Assembly: GCA_015056125.1 (NCBI GenBank)
Contig: SVGW01000025.1
Location: forward strand, 1 to 39,245
From: Clostridiales bacterium
GTDB taxonomy: Bacteria; Bacillota; Clostridia; Christensenellales; Aristaeellaceae
Direction: 5' to 3'
Length of the DNA stretch: 39,245 bases
Below are positions 15,301-23,021 of the stretch, one piece after another (positions within the stretch are counted from its first letter, which is position 1; each line of letters begins with the position of its first letter). Under the pieces are notes generated by a model. The model was given only the letters and a program-made list of their open reading frames with translations. It did no database searches and was not told the DNA's origin. A program made the position numbers and the translations under genes.

Positions 15301-16707
15301 GAATATCAGCCCAGGGCCCACCAGTATGTAAAGGATCTGTTCGGCGTGGAATACGTGTTTCGTGCCGGCACCATCGGCACCTTGGCCGAAAAAACGGCCT
15401 ACGGCTATGTGCTCAAATACCTGGAAGAAAGAAATATGACCGTGCCGGAAGCGGAAAAAGAGCGCCTGGCTGCCGGCTGCGTAGGGGTCAAGCGCACCAC
15501 GGGCCAGCATCCCGCCGGCATGGTGGTATTGCCCAAGCAATACGATATCTGCCAGTTCACGGCGGTGCAGCATCCGGCGGATGATATGGAAAGCACCACC
15601 GTCACCACCCACTATGATTTCGGCTCCATGCATGATATTCTGGTAAAGCTGGATATTCTGGGCCACGATGATCCCACCATGCTGCATATGCTGGAGGAAT
15701 TGACCGGCGTAAACTTTAAAAATATTCCCCTGGGGGATAAAGGCGTGATGAGCCTCTTTTCCTCCACGGAGGCTTTGGGGGTTACCCCGGAGGAAATCGG
15801 CAGCAATACGGGCACTTTCGGCGTGCCGGAATTTGGCACCGCCTTTGTGCGTCAGATGCTGGAGGATACCCATCCCTCCACCATGCAGGAATTGATCCGT
15901 ATTTCCGGCCTCTCCCACGGCACCGATGTGTGGCTGGGTAATGCCAAAGACCTGATCGATAAGGGCATCGTGCCCCTTTCTCAGTGCCTGTGCACCCGTG
16001 AAGATATCATGAACCAGCTGATGCAGATGGGTGTTCCTGCCAAGATGGCCTTTGATACCATGGAATTTGTGCGCAAGGGCAAGGGCTTGAAGCCTGAAAT
16101 GGCAGATGCCATGCATGAGCATAACGTGCCTGCCTGGTTTGAGGAAAGCTGCCGGAAGATCAAATACATGTTCCCCAAAGGGCATGCGGCGGCCTATGTG
16201 ACCATGGCGCTTCGGGTGGCCTGGTATAAGGTGTATCGTCCCCAGGCATACTATGCCGCGTATTTCACCATCCGCGGCGACGGCTTTGACGCCTGCACCA
16301 TGATATTGCCCATTGATCAATTGCGCCAGAAACTCAAAGAAATGTATCAGATGGATCAGGAAAAGAAAACCACCCAGAAGGATAAAGATTCCATCACTGC
16401 CATGGAGTTGGTGCTGGAAATGATGGCGCGGGGCTTCTATTTCCTGCCTGCGGATCTGTACAAGAGCGATGTGAACCGCTTTATTCCTGAAGGGGAAAAG
16501 GGCCTGCGGGTGCCATTCACCGCCCTGGGCGGCCTTGGGGAAGCGGCGGCCCAAAGCATCGTGGAAGCCCGGGAAAACCCCTTCATTTCCATTGAGGATT
16601 TGAAAAATCGGGCCAAGGTATCCAGCTCCGTATTGGAATTGCTCCGCGAGCATGGCTGCCTCAAGGACCTGGCCGAAACCAACCAGGTTACCCTTTTCCA
16701 ACTGTAA
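12364..16707 (+). CDS. polC: DNA polymerase III alpha subunit, PolC type
   Basis: A 1447-residue replicative polymerase with built-in 3'-5' exonuclease, the hallmark of low-G+C Gram-positive bacteria. Domains in order: an N-terminal region to ~residue 205 with a charged coiled segment, an OB fold (~215-325), the first part of a PHP domain (LHLHTQMSNMDA near residue 346), an inserted DnaQ-like exonuclease with DFETTG at 432-437 and the later H-x-A-x-x-D segment (HRAVNDA), the rest of PHP, then the polymerase core with a four-Cys zinc site (CEHC near 918 and CPTC about 27 residues later) and catalytic Asp972/Asp974 in PDIDLNFSG. It overlaps ispG by 11 bases, so the two are co-translated. No clear terminator follows. 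Confidence 0.98.
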   Translation: MTYDELLRAVYQALPEAEGQLAIERVRYVKSENKAYFSFLSDVLIGEKGFFVMKKAIRNAFPGMNFSLRVASPSLAKDFLQNPDKYAAPLNHYLIRHYPSVASWEFDMHWAPGNGRVTLEMPDEFSLHYLEKQGIRAQLATVIHDVFRLDTEVMLKVCGDEEKRLRELQEERQAQDRVAAERAARYDEIAQAQAKKEEKPKEEDNRIKGRAIGDPPVAIKELTDDSGLVVIRGKVLSTEDKEIAGGEMVLLSFLVTDYTSTIRCKAFLRYRPRRPKDEENTPPISDAEREAVQKVLKAIKPGMGILVRGETQYDNYSHETVVMARDMSSCKLPERMDNAPEKRIELHLHTQMSNMDAVSSASALISRAAKWGHEAIAVTDHGVAQAFPEAFGAAKANGIKLIPGVEGYLTDDDSVVMGENDLPIDSPVIVLDFETTGLNTTKDRIIEIGAVKLAHGQVVDSYGVLVNPGMLLPQKIVEITHITDQMLRDAPSAAQALPKLLEFMDGCPIAAHNAKFDCAVLQSELKRLGLPEYKAPQLDTLTLARKLYPELKSHKLGSVCKRLGVSLKDAHRAVNDAAATAQCLARMIDDAKKRGAVTLSDLNDVSKDYTLGNSWHIVLLAASQDGMTNLNHLISEGHLKYFRRRPHIPRAVLQKYRKDIIVGSACESGELFSAMVDGASDEKLGKIARFYDYLEIQPIGNNAFLLREGRVANEEALRDFNRRIVRLGEKLGIPVVATGDVHFLDPQDAQFRAILQAGQGYSDADHQPPLYFKTTEEMLEEFSYLGREKAYEVVIKNPKMIADRVGKVGLFPPHPEGKTTFSPFWPTAEQDIKDLTYGTAHRYYGDELPEIVQKRIDKELTAIVGYGYCTLYSIAQKLVSKSLKDGYVVGSRGSVGSSFVAFLTGITEINSLPVHYRCEHCRKADFDIPPQYTIGVDLPDKLCPTCGNPLVKDGFDIPFEAFLGFKGDKVPDIDLNFSGEYQPRAHQYVKDLFGVEYVFRAGTIGTLAEKTAYGYVLKYLEERNMTVPEAEKERLAAGCVGVKRTTGQHPAGMVVLPKQYDICQFTAVQHPADDMESTTVTTHYDFGSMHDILVKLDILGHDDPTMLHMLEELTGVNFKNIPLGDKGVMSLFSSTEALGVTPEEIGSNTGTFGVPEFGTAFVRQMLEDTHPSTMQELIRISGLSHGTDVWLGNAKDLIDKGIVPLSQCLCTREDIMNQLMQMGVPAKMAFDTMEFVRKGKGLKPEMADAMHEHNVPAWFEESCRKIKYMFPKGHAAAYVTMALRVAWYKVYRPQAYYAAYFTIRGDGFDACTMILPIDQLRQKLKEMYQMDQEKKTTQKDKDSITAMELVLEMMARGFYFLPADLYKSDVNRFIPEGEKGLRVPFTALGGLGEAAAQSIVEARENPFISIEDLKNRAKVSSSVLELLREHGCLKDLAETNQVTLFQL

Positions 16708-16743
16708 ATCCAGGAGAAGTTTGGATATTTCTTTGGAAATCGC

Positions 16744-16772
16744 TTGTATTTCGAGGAAGGGTATGGTATACT
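16744..16772 (+). promoter_or_regulatory. Promoter for the rimP-nusA-infB operon
   Basis: TTGTAT at 16744-16749 and TATACT at 16767-16772 with 17-bp spacing; a TGG directly before the -10 makes it an extended -10 promoter. It starts the 250-base non-coding stretch between polC and rimP. Confidence 0.75.
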
Positions 16773-16839
16773 ACTTTCGTACCGGTTTATCGGTATGGAA
16801 TGATCAAAATTCACCTTTTAGAAAGAAGGGTTTAACGAA

Positions 16840-16928
16840 GAGTGGGAGCTGCATGCGGGAAAGCGCCAGGCGGGAAGCTTTATTCTCCGACCCCTGCGTT
16901 TCTTCCGTAAGGCGGTGGCATCCCGCTC
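16840..16928 (+). ncRNA. Structured 5' leader of the rimP operon
   Basis: GAGTGGGA (16840-16847) pairs with TCCCGCTC (16921-16928), closing an 89-base domain full of smaller G+C helices (for example around GCGCCAGGCGGG and AAGGCGGTGGC). It is transcribed from the upstream promoter and lies 30 bases before the rimP start. The right arm is followed by TTTCTCT, not a clean T-run, so attenuation or a protein/NusA feedback site are both open. A rimP leader is known in gammaproteobacteria; equivalence is inference only. Confidence 0.5.
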
Positions 16929-16958
16929 TTTCTCTATGTAAGGGGAAAGGAGGAGCAT

Positions 16959-17441
16959 ATGCCCCCTAAGAATGCCAATATGCAAAAGATCGAGGCCATC
17001 TGCCAGCGCCATGCGGATAAGCTTGGGTATGAGCTGTGCGATGTAGCCATTGAAAAGGAGCCTACGGGCCGTTATCTTCGGATCTATATCGATATCGAGC
17101 GAGAAGGCGGCGTCACTTTGGATGATTGCGAAAAATATCATCGTGCGGTGCAGCCTAGCCTGGAGGATTTTGACTATGATTTCCTGGAGGTATGCTCTCC
17201 CGGGATCGACAGGCCCTTGAAGAGTAAGCGGGATATTGAAAAATCCCTGGGCCTGCTGGTGGAAGCCAGGCTCTATAAGCCGGTGGACGGCAAAAAGGCC
17301 ATCCAGGGCCTGCTCAAGGAAATGAATGATGAGCAAGTGGTGCTTTTGATTGGCGAAGAGGAAGCGTCTCTTCCACGGAAAGTGGTATCCCAGGTGCGCC
17401 TGGTGCCCGATCTGAGCGCCTTGGAAAATGAAGAAGAATAA
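16959..17441 (+). CDS. rimP: Ribosome maturation factor RimP
   Basis: A 160-residue protein of normal length for the YlxS/RimP family, needed for 30S subunit maturation. The N-terminal alpha/beta domain shows KLGYELCDVAIEKE, YLRIYIDIEREGGVTLDDC and the conserved FLEVCSPGIDRPLKSKRDIEK; the C-terminal SH3-like domain starts near GKKAIQGLL. GGAAAGGAGGAGC is the ribosome site. It is first in the operon continued by nusA. Confidence 0.96.
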   Translation: MPPKNANMQKIEAICQRHADKLGYELCDVAIEKEPTGRYLRIYIDIEREGGVTLDDCEKYHRAVQPSLEDFDYDFLEVCSPGIDRPLKSKRDIEKSLGLLVEARLYKPVDGKKAIQGLLKEMNDEQVVLLIGEEEASLPRKVVSQVRLVPDLSALENEEE

Positions 17442-17480
17442 CTTATCAGCATAGATTGTAGAAAGCAGGGATCAGAAAAA

Positions 17481-18650
17481 ATGGCACACAAGTCTGAAAT
17501 GATGGATGCGATTGAAGCGCTGGCCAAGGCCAAAGATATCAGCGTGGATCAGATCGTAGAAGCGGTGGAGGAGGGCTGTAAGGCCGCCTATCGCCGGTAT
17601 GTGAAGCGGGGCGTGAATGCGCCTATGAATCTTTCCGTGGTGCTCTCCCGGGAAAATGACGTGCAGATATTCGCCCGGAAAGTGGTTTCCGAGGAAGTGG
17701 AAGATGATAGCCAGCAGATTTCCCTGGAGGAGGCACGGGCCATCCGCCCTAATTATGAATTGGGCGATATCGTGGAAATCGATGTAACCCCTGCGGACTT
17801 TGGCCGCGTGGCCGCCCAGACCGCCAAGCAAGTGATGCTCCAGCGGCTGCGGGAAGCGGAGCGGGGCAAAATCTACGATGAATATATCGAAAAGGAAAAC
17901 GAAATCCTCACCGGCATCGTGGAGCGGGTGGACGCCAAGGCCGTTTATGTGGAACTGGGCCGCACCGAAGGCGTGCTGGAAGCCAGCGAATTTATGCCTG
18001 GGGAAGAATACCGCCCCGGCGATCATATCAAGGTGTATGTACTCCAGGTGTATCGCTCCGGCCGCGATGTCGGCAAGGCTCCTCAGGTAGCCGTCAGTCG
18101 TATCCACACCGGGTTGGTGAAGCGCCTATTTGAAATGGAAGTGCCCGAAATCGCTACCGGTATCGTGCAGATCAAGTCCATCGCCCGGGAAGCCGGCAGC
18201 CGCACGAAGATGGCCGTGGCCTCCACCGATGCCCTCATCGATCCTGTGGGCGCCTGCGTAGGCCCCCGGGGCAGCCGTGTGGATAAGGTGGTATCCGAAT
18301 TGAAAAACGAAAAGATCGATATCATCAAGTGGTCCCAGGATCCTGCCGAATTTGTGGCCAATGCCCTGAACCCCGCCCATGTGGTGAGCGTGTTCGTATC
18401 CGATAAGGAAAAGATCTGCCGCGTGGTGGTGCCGGATAATCAGCTTTCCCTGGCCATCGGCAAGGAAGGGCAGAATGCCCGCCTGGCCGCGAAACTCACC
18501 GGCTGGAAGATCGATATCAAATCCCAGACCCAGGTGGCCGAGCTCCTTCGCCAGGAAATGCCCGAGCTGCCCGAGGGTAACGGCCAGGTGATCGCCGATG
18601 AATATGAGGATGATTATCAGCTGCCCGTTCTGGATGACGAAATCGAGTAA
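17481..18650 (+). CDS. nusA: Transcription termination/antitermination factor NusA
   Basis: A 389-residue RNA polymerase accessory protein that controls pausing, termination and antitermination. The N-terminal polymerase-binding domain covers residues 1-130, the S1 domain about 137-205 (GIVERVDAKAVYVELG), and two KH domains follow with CVGPRGSRV near 257 and AIGKEGQNARLAAKLTGW near 325. As in other Firmicutes, the C-terminal acidic repeats of enterobacterial NusA are absent. It sits 39 bases after rimP and 15 before ylxR. Confidence 0.98.
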   Translation: MAHKSEMMDAIEALAKAKDISVDQIVEAVEEGCKAAYRRYVKRGVNAPMNLSVVLSRENDVQIFARKVVSEEVEDDSQQISLEEARAIRPNYELGDIVEIDVTPADFGRVAAQTAKQVMLQRLREAERGKIYDEYIEKENEILTGIVERVDAKAVYVELGRTEGVLEASEFMPGEEYRPGDHIKVYVLQVYRSGRDVGKAPQVAVSRIHTGLVKRLFEMEVPEIATGIVQIKSIAREAGSRTKMAVASTDALIDPVGACVGPRGSRVDKVVSELKNEKIDIIKWSQDPAEFVANALNPAHVVSVFVSDKEKICRVVVPDNQLSLAIGKEGQNARLAAKLTGWKIDIKSQTQVAELLRQEMPELPEGNGQVIADEYEDDYQLPVLDDEIE

Positions 18651-18665
18651 GCAGAGGAGAAACTC

Positions 18666-18944
18666 ATGAAGGAAAAAAAGGTACCCATGCGGATGTGTGT
18701 GGGCTGCCGGGAAATGAAGCCCAAGAAGGAATTGATCCGGGTGGTCAAATCCCCTGAAGGCGTCGTTTCCATGGATTTGACGGGGCGCAAGCCAGGGCGG
18801 GGTGCATATGTGTGCCGCTCTCAGGAATGCTTAAAGCGCGCCATCAAGCAAAAGCAGTTGGAGCGCGCATTTGAATGCGCGCTGGGCGAAGAAACACATG
18901 CCCAGCTGCTAAAGGAACTGGAATTGCTGGAGGGGCAGGAATGA
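18666..18944 (+). CDS. ylxR: YlxR-family RNA-binding protein (RnpM)
   Basis: A 92-residue basic protein. The family signature is CVGCREMKPKKELIRVV (Cys11 and Cys14), then GRGAYVC and a second Cys in QECLKRAIKQK. In Bacillus the homologue binds and modulates RNase P. AGAGGAGAAACTC precedes the start. Its TGA overlaps the ATG of the next gene. Confidence 0.93.
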   Translation: MKEKKVPMRMCVGCREMKPKKELIRVVKSPEGVVSMDLTGRKPGRGAYVCRSQECLKRAIKQKQLERAFECALGEETHAQLLKELELLEGQE

Positions 18945-19261
18945 CCCCCATCAGCGGCCTGCTGGGCCTTTGCAGCCGGGCAGGGCAGATCACCCTGGGA
19001 ACGGATATGGTGATTCAGGAAATCCGCTCGGGGAGAGCGGGGCTGGTGCTGCTGGATGAAGGGGCATCCCAGGGAACAAAGAAAAAAATTTCCGATGCCT
19101 GCGCGTATCGGAGCGTTCCTTTGCATAGGATGCCTGAGGGGGAAATCGACCGGGCCTGCGGCAAGGATGGCCGCATGGCAGCGGCGGTGAGGCCCGGAAA
19201 GCTGTGCCAGCAAATGATTCTTTTGTTATCCCAGCCGGGAGAAGCCGGCAATCACGAATAA
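18941..19261 (+). CDS. ylxQ: L7Ae-family ribosomal-type protein YlxQ
   Basis: A 106-residue member of the eL8/L7Ae/L30e family, which binds kink-turn RNA. It opens with ISGLLGLCSRAGQITLGTDMV and has the strand GLVLLDEGAS followed by KKISDACAY and the P-x-x-R-M loop; these are standard. The start at 18941 uses GGAGGGGCAGG and overlaps ylxR by four bases. It is always found between ylxR and infB in Firmicutes. Confidence 0.93.
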   Translation: MTPISGLLGLCSRAGQITLGTDMVIQEIRSGRAGLVLLDEGASQGTKKKISDACAYRSVPLHRMPEGEIDRACGKDGRMAAAVRPGKLCQQMILLLSQPGEAGNHE

Positions 19262-19302
19262 ATATCGCAATACAATGACAAATGCGGGGGTGCAAGCGTC
19301 GA

Positions 19303-22300
19303 ATGACCAAGGTAAAACTGACTGAAGCCACGAAAGAAATTAATCAGCAGGCGGGCGTGATTCTGGAAGAAGCAGCTCGTATCAGAAGGAATATTGAAAA
19401 CGTGCTGCAGACTCTGCGCAAGCAGGAAGCCAAATTCCAGCGCGAGGAAGAGGAAGAGCGCGCCCGGAAGCGCCAGGAAGAGCAGCATCTGCTCGCCCAG
19501 CAGCATACCAAGGCATGGACGATGCCCGATGAGGAGGAAGCAGAGGCCAAAGCCCCCGCTGCGCCTGCGCTTGAAGAAAAGAAGGAAGAGCCTGCCAAGA
19601 AGGCTGAAAAGCCCGCGGTGAAGAAGGAAGAAGCCCCCAAGGCCGAAAAGGCCCAGGAGGCCGAAAAGCCTGCCGCCAAGAAGGAAGAGGCCCCCAAGGC
19701 TGAAAGGAACGCGGAAGAGAAAAAGCACGCGGCCAAGAAGGAAGAAGCGCCCAAGGCTGAAAAGCCTGTGGAAGAAAAGCCTGCTCCCAAGAAGGAAGAG
19801 GCCCCCAAGGCTGAAAAGCCTGTGGAAGAAAAGCCTGCTCCCAAGAAGGAGGAAGCGCCCAAGGCTGAAAAGCCTGTGGAAGAAAAGCCCACTCCTAAGA
19901 AGGAGGAGGCACCCAAAACCGAAAAGCCTGCGGAGGCTCCCAAGGCTGCGGCTCCTGCTGCTGCACCTCAGCAGCAGCCCCGTCCAGCCGCTGCTCCCCA
20001 GCAGCAGCGTCCGGCCCCCGGCACTAATCGTCCCCAGGGCCCCTATGGCCGCCCCGCCAATCCCCAGCAGGGCCAGGGCGGGCCTTATGGCCGTCCTGCC
20101 AATTCCCAGGGCCCCTACGGCCGCCCCGCCAATCCTCAGCAGGGCCAGGGCGGGCCTTATGGCCGTCCTGCCAATCCCCAGGGCCCCTATGGCCGCCCCG
20201 CCAATCCCCAGCAGGGTCAGGGTGGCCCCTATGGCCGTCCTGCCAATGCGGGCCAGCAGCCCTATGGCCGTCCCGCCGCTCCCGGCGGTCAGTATGGCCG
20301 TCCTGCCGGCGGCCCTGGCGGCGCACCCGGTGGAAACCGTCCCCCCATGGGTGGCGGTGCTCCCCGTCCCCAGGGTGGCGGCAATCGCCCCATGGGCGGC
20401 GGTATGGGCCGCAGAAGCGCGCCTGAGCTCACCCCTGTGGTGGAAAAGGAACGGGTCAGCAATTACGATCCCAATAAGAAGCAGTATATCCGCCAGCACG
20501 ATCCGGAGCATGTGGCCAAGAACCGCAAGCAGCTGGTGAAGGAATCCTTCAACGGCTACGATGATGAAACCGTGCGCGGCGGCAAGCGCGCCCGGGCCAG
20601 CAAGAAGCAGCCCTCCGTCCAGCAGATGATGGCCCCCATCAAGATCGAAAAGGCCTATATGACGGCGGAGACCATCACCGTAAAGGATCTGACCGAGCGC
20701 ATCGGCAAGCCCGCCGGTGAAATCCTCAAGAAGCTGCTGATGCTGGGCATCATGTCCAACATCAACTCCGAACTGGACTTTGATACCGCTTCCCTGGTCT
20801 GCTCCGAATTTGAAGTGGAACTGGAAATGAAGCTGGATAAGACGGCGGAAGACGCCCTGTCCGAAGCCAATGTGGAAGACGCGGAAGAAGATCTTCAGCC
20901 CCGTCCTCCTGTTATCACCATCATGGGCCACGTTGACCACGGCAAGACCAGCCTGCTGGACTATATCCGCAAGGCTCACGTGACCACCACCGAAGCCGGC
21001 GGTATCACCCAGCATATCGGCGCTTATACCGTGAAGCTGGACGGCCGCCAGATCACCTTCCTGGATACTCCCGGCCATGAGGCCTTCACCGCTATGCGTA
21101 TGCGCGGCACCCAGGCCACCGACATCGCCGTGCTGGTGGTGGCCGCAGATGACGGCGTGATGCCCCAGACCATTGAATCCATCAACCATGCCAAGGCTGC
21201 CGGCGTGCCCATCGTGGTGGCCATTAATAAGATGGATAAACCCACCGCCAATCCCGACCGCATCATGCAGGATTTGACCAAGTATGATCTGGTGCCCGAG
21301 GATTGGGGCGGCGAAACCATCATGGTGCCCGTGAGCGCTCTGACCGGCGATGGCGTAGAGGATCTTCTGGAAATGATCCTGCTCCAGGCCGATGTGCTCC
21401 AGCTGCGTGCCAACCCCAACCGTATGGCCACCGGCGTTATCATCGAAGCCAAGCTGGATAAGGCCCGCGGCCCCCTGGCTACTGTGCTGCTCCAGAACGG
21501 TACTTTGAAGGTGGGCGATAATATCGTTGCCGGTATGGCTTCCGGCCGCGTGCGCGCCATGCTCAATGACCGTGGCGAACGGGTGCAGACCGCCGGCCCC
21601 TCCACCCCCGTGGAAATTGCCGGCTTTACCGATGTGCCCTTGGCCGGCGATGAAATGCTGGCCGTGGCGGATGACCATCTGAGCCGTCAGGTAGCTCAGG
21701 AACGCCGGGATAAGGAAAAGGCCGCCCGGGTGAATGCCTCTGCCAAGGTATCTTTGGATAACCTGTTTGCCGGCATCGCCGAGGGCAAGGTGCAGAATCT
21801 GAATATCATCGTGAAGGCCGATGTGCAGGGCTCCGTGGAAGCTGTGAAGCAGGCGCTTGAAAAGCTGAGCACCGATGAAGTGAAGATCCGCATTCTCCAC
21901 TCCGCCGTAGGCGCCGTCACCAAGGATGACGTGAACCTGGCATCTGCTTTCAACGCCATCATTATCGGCTTCAATATCCGCCCCGATGCCACTGCCCGGG
22001 AAGCTGCGGAAAAGGAAGAAGTGGATATCCGCCTCTACCGCATCATCTACCAGGCCATCGAGGATGTGGAAAAGGCCATGAAGGGCTTGCTGGCCCCCGA
22101 ATTCAAGGAAAATCTGCTGGGCCATGCTCAGGTGCGAAACGTGTTCAAGATCACGGGCTCCGGCACCATTGCCGGTTCCTACGTCACCGATGGCAAGGTG
22201 CAGCGCAATGCATCTGTGCGCCTGCTGCGTGATAATGTGGTGGTCTTTGAAGGCAAGCTTTCCTCCCTCCGCCGTTTCAAGGATGACGTGAAGGAAGTGG

Positions 22301-22398
22301 CTTCCGGCTATGAATGCGGCATCGGCCTGGAAAACTACAACGACGTCAAGGAAGGCGACGTTGTGGAATGCTTCGTAATGGAAGAAATTGAACGATAA
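19303..22398 (+). CDS. infB: Translation initiation factor IF-2
   Basis: A GTPase of about 1031 residues that brings initiator tRNA to the 30S subunit; this is longer than typical Firmicute IF-2 because of a disordered linker. Residues ~1-55 form the N-terminal helical start ([18 protein letters not shown]), ~56-225 a Lys/Glu/Pro/Ala region with 18-residue repeats, ~226-370 a Gly/Pro/Gln/Tyr/Arg region, then the IF2-N motif ([16 protein letters not shown]), the G domain with GHVDHGKT (542-549), DTPGHEAF and NKMD, and domains II-IV. The start at 19303 gives the usual MTKVKL opening; an ATG at 19282 would add seven residues. The ribosome site (GGGGGTG) is modest. Codons are strongly biased, as in highly expressed genes. 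Confidence 0.97.
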   Translation: MTKVKLTEATKEINQQAGVILEEAARIRRNIENVLQTLRKQEAKFQREEEEERARKRQEEQHLLAQQHTKAWTMPDEEEAEAKAPAAPALEEKKEEPAKKAEKPAVKKEEAPKAEKAQEAEKPAAKKEEAPKAERNAEEKKHAAKKEEAPKAEKPVEEKPAPKKEEAPKAEKPVEEKPAPKKEEAPKAEKPVEEKPTPKKEEAPKTEKPAEAPKAAAPAAAPQQQPRPAAAPQQQRPAPGTNRPQGPYGRPANPQQGQGGPYGRPANSQGPYGRPANPQQGQGGPYGRPANPQGPYGRPANPQQGQGGPYGRPANAGQQPYGRPAAPGGQYGRPAGGPGGAPGGNRPPMGGGAPRPQGGGNRPMGGGMGRRSAPELTPVVEKERVSNYDPNKKQYIRQHDPEHVAKNRKQLVKESFNGYDDETVRGGKRARASKKQPSVQQMMAPIKIEKAYMTAETITVKDLTERIGKPAGEILKKLLMLGIMSNINSELDFDTASLVCSEFEVELEMKLDKTAEDALSEANVEDAEEDLQPRPPVITIMGHVDHGKTSLLDYIRKAHVTTTEAGGITQHIGAYTVKLDGRQITFLDTPGHEAFTAMRMRGTQATDIAVLVVAADDGVMPQTIESINHAKAAGVPIVVAINKMDKPTANPDRIMQDLTKYDLVPEDWGGETIMVPVSALTGDGVEDLLEMILLQADVLQLRANPNRMATGVIIEAKLDKARGPLATVLLQNGTLKVGDNIVAGMASGRVRAMLNDRGERVQTAGPSTPVEIAGFTDVPLAGDEMLAVADDHLSRQVAQERRDKEKAARVNASAKVSLDNLFAGIAEGKVQNLNIIVKADVQGSVEAVKQALEKLSTDEVKIRILHSAVGAVTKDDVNLASAFNAIIIGFNIRPDATAREAAEKEEVDIRLYRIIYQAIEDVEKAMKGLLAPEFKENLLGHAQVRNVFKITGSGTIAGSYVTDGKVQRNASVRLLRDNVVVFEGKLSSLRRFKDDVKEVASGYECGIGLENYNDVKEGDVVECFVMEEIER
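19753..19914 (+). repeat. Three 54-bp tandem repeats inside infB
   Basis: Copies start at 19753, 19807 and 19861 with AAGGCTGAAAAGCCTGTGG and encode [19 protein letters not shown] degenerate 57-bp copy starts at 19696. High DNA identity suggests recent slippage or recombination, so the copy number may vary among strains. Confidence 0.9.
20035..20250 (+). repeat. Three 72-bp tandem repeats inside infB
   Basis: Copies start at 20035, 20107 and 20179 with CAGGGCCCCTAYGGCCG and encode [14 protein letters not shown] followed by a second GPYGRPAN half. The third copy decays at its 3' end. The region continues as looser YGRP-A repeats to about 20330. Confidence 0.9.
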
Positions 22399-22410
22399 CG
22401 AGTAATATTT

Positions 22411-22447
22411 GCGGGAGGAGGCTTTTATGTTAAAAGCACCCTCCCGC
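22411..22447. repeat. Hairpin with GCGGGAGG arms after infB
   Basis: GCGGGAGG (22411-22418) pairs with CCTCCCGC (22440-22447), with an inner GCTTTT/AAAAGC helix. There is no T-run on either side, so it is a poor intrinsic terminator. It has the same layout (G+C-rich arms, A/T core) as the hairpin at 33769-33808. It lies in the 260-base gap between infB and rbfA. Confidence 0.7.
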
Positions 22448-22594
22448 CCCCTCCCGAAAACCAATTAGGAAATATGGAGCATTCATAGAGCTACTGTTTT
22501 CCCGTCACCTTTGCGATACACGCTGGGACAAACCTATTGGTTAGCCCGGATGGCCGTATGTGCAAGAAAAAAGATTGGCTTTCTGGGGGAGAGC

Positions 22595-22638
22595 GCGAGA
22601 GGGGGTATCTTTCCCCATGGAAAGATATCCCCTCTCGC
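22595..22638 (+). promoter_or_regulatory. Long hairpin directly before the rbfA ribosome site
   Basis: GCGAGAGGGG and CCCCTCTCGC close a 20-bp stem that continues through TATCTTTCC/GGAAAGATA with a CCAT loop; only one G-T wobble interrupts it. It ends eight A before the rbfA Shine-Dalgarno AAAGGAAC. It may protect the processed rbfA-truB message or control rbfA translation. Confidence 0.65.
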
Positions 22639-22658
22639 AAAAAAAGAAAGGAACTCTC

Positions 22659-23021
22659 ATGGCAAGTTTTCGTATTGACCGCATTTCCGAGGAAGTGCGC
22701 CATGCTATCGATGCCATTATCCGGGAAATGAATGACCCCCGGATCGGCGGCACCTATTGCATTACCCGTGCAGATGTAACCCGCGATCTTCGCTTTGCCA
22801 AGGTGTATGTGAGCATCCTGGAGGATGAAAAAGCGGATGATATGATCAAGGCCCTGAAAAAAGCGGCGGGCTTTATTCGCCGTGAATTGGGCATGCGGGT
22901 GGATTTGCGCTACACCCCCGAACTGCTCTTTGAGCGGGATCGGAATATTGCCTACGGCGTGCATATCGCCCAGGTGCTGCGGGATGTGGCGCCTAAGGAG
23001 GAAGAAAATGACGGGGATTAA
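22659..23021 (+). CDS. rbfA: Ribosome-binding factor A
   Basis: A 120-residue KH-like protein for 16S rRNA 5' end maturation and cold adaptation. The family pattern is RIDRISEEVRHAIDAII, NDPRIGGTYCITRADVTRDLRFAKVYVS, and the C-terminal LRYTPELLFERDRNI. ATG 22659 follows AAAGAAAGGAACTCTC; a longer upstream frame would run through the hairpin and is rejected. It overlaps nrnA by 14 bases. Confidence 0.95.
   Translation: MASFRIDRISEEVRHAIDAIIREMNDPRIGGTYCITRADVTRDLRFAKVYVSILEDEKADDMIKALKKAAGFIRRELGMRVDLRYTPELLFERDRNIAYGVHIAQVLRDVAPKEEENDGD

Noticed and set aside
15010-16701. Minus-strand open frame of 563 codons opposite polC
   Set aside because: Antisense shadow of the polC polymerase core; His/Gly-rich nonsense translation, no start signal.
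20035-20330. CRISPR-like look of the regular 72-bp repeats
   Set aside because: The repeats are in frame with infB, lack unique spacers and encode a continuous protein.
19252-22464. Minus-strand open frame of 1070 codons opposite infB
   Set aside because: It is the antisense shadow of infB: composition follows the repeats of the plus strand, there is no RBS or family motif, and infB is certain.
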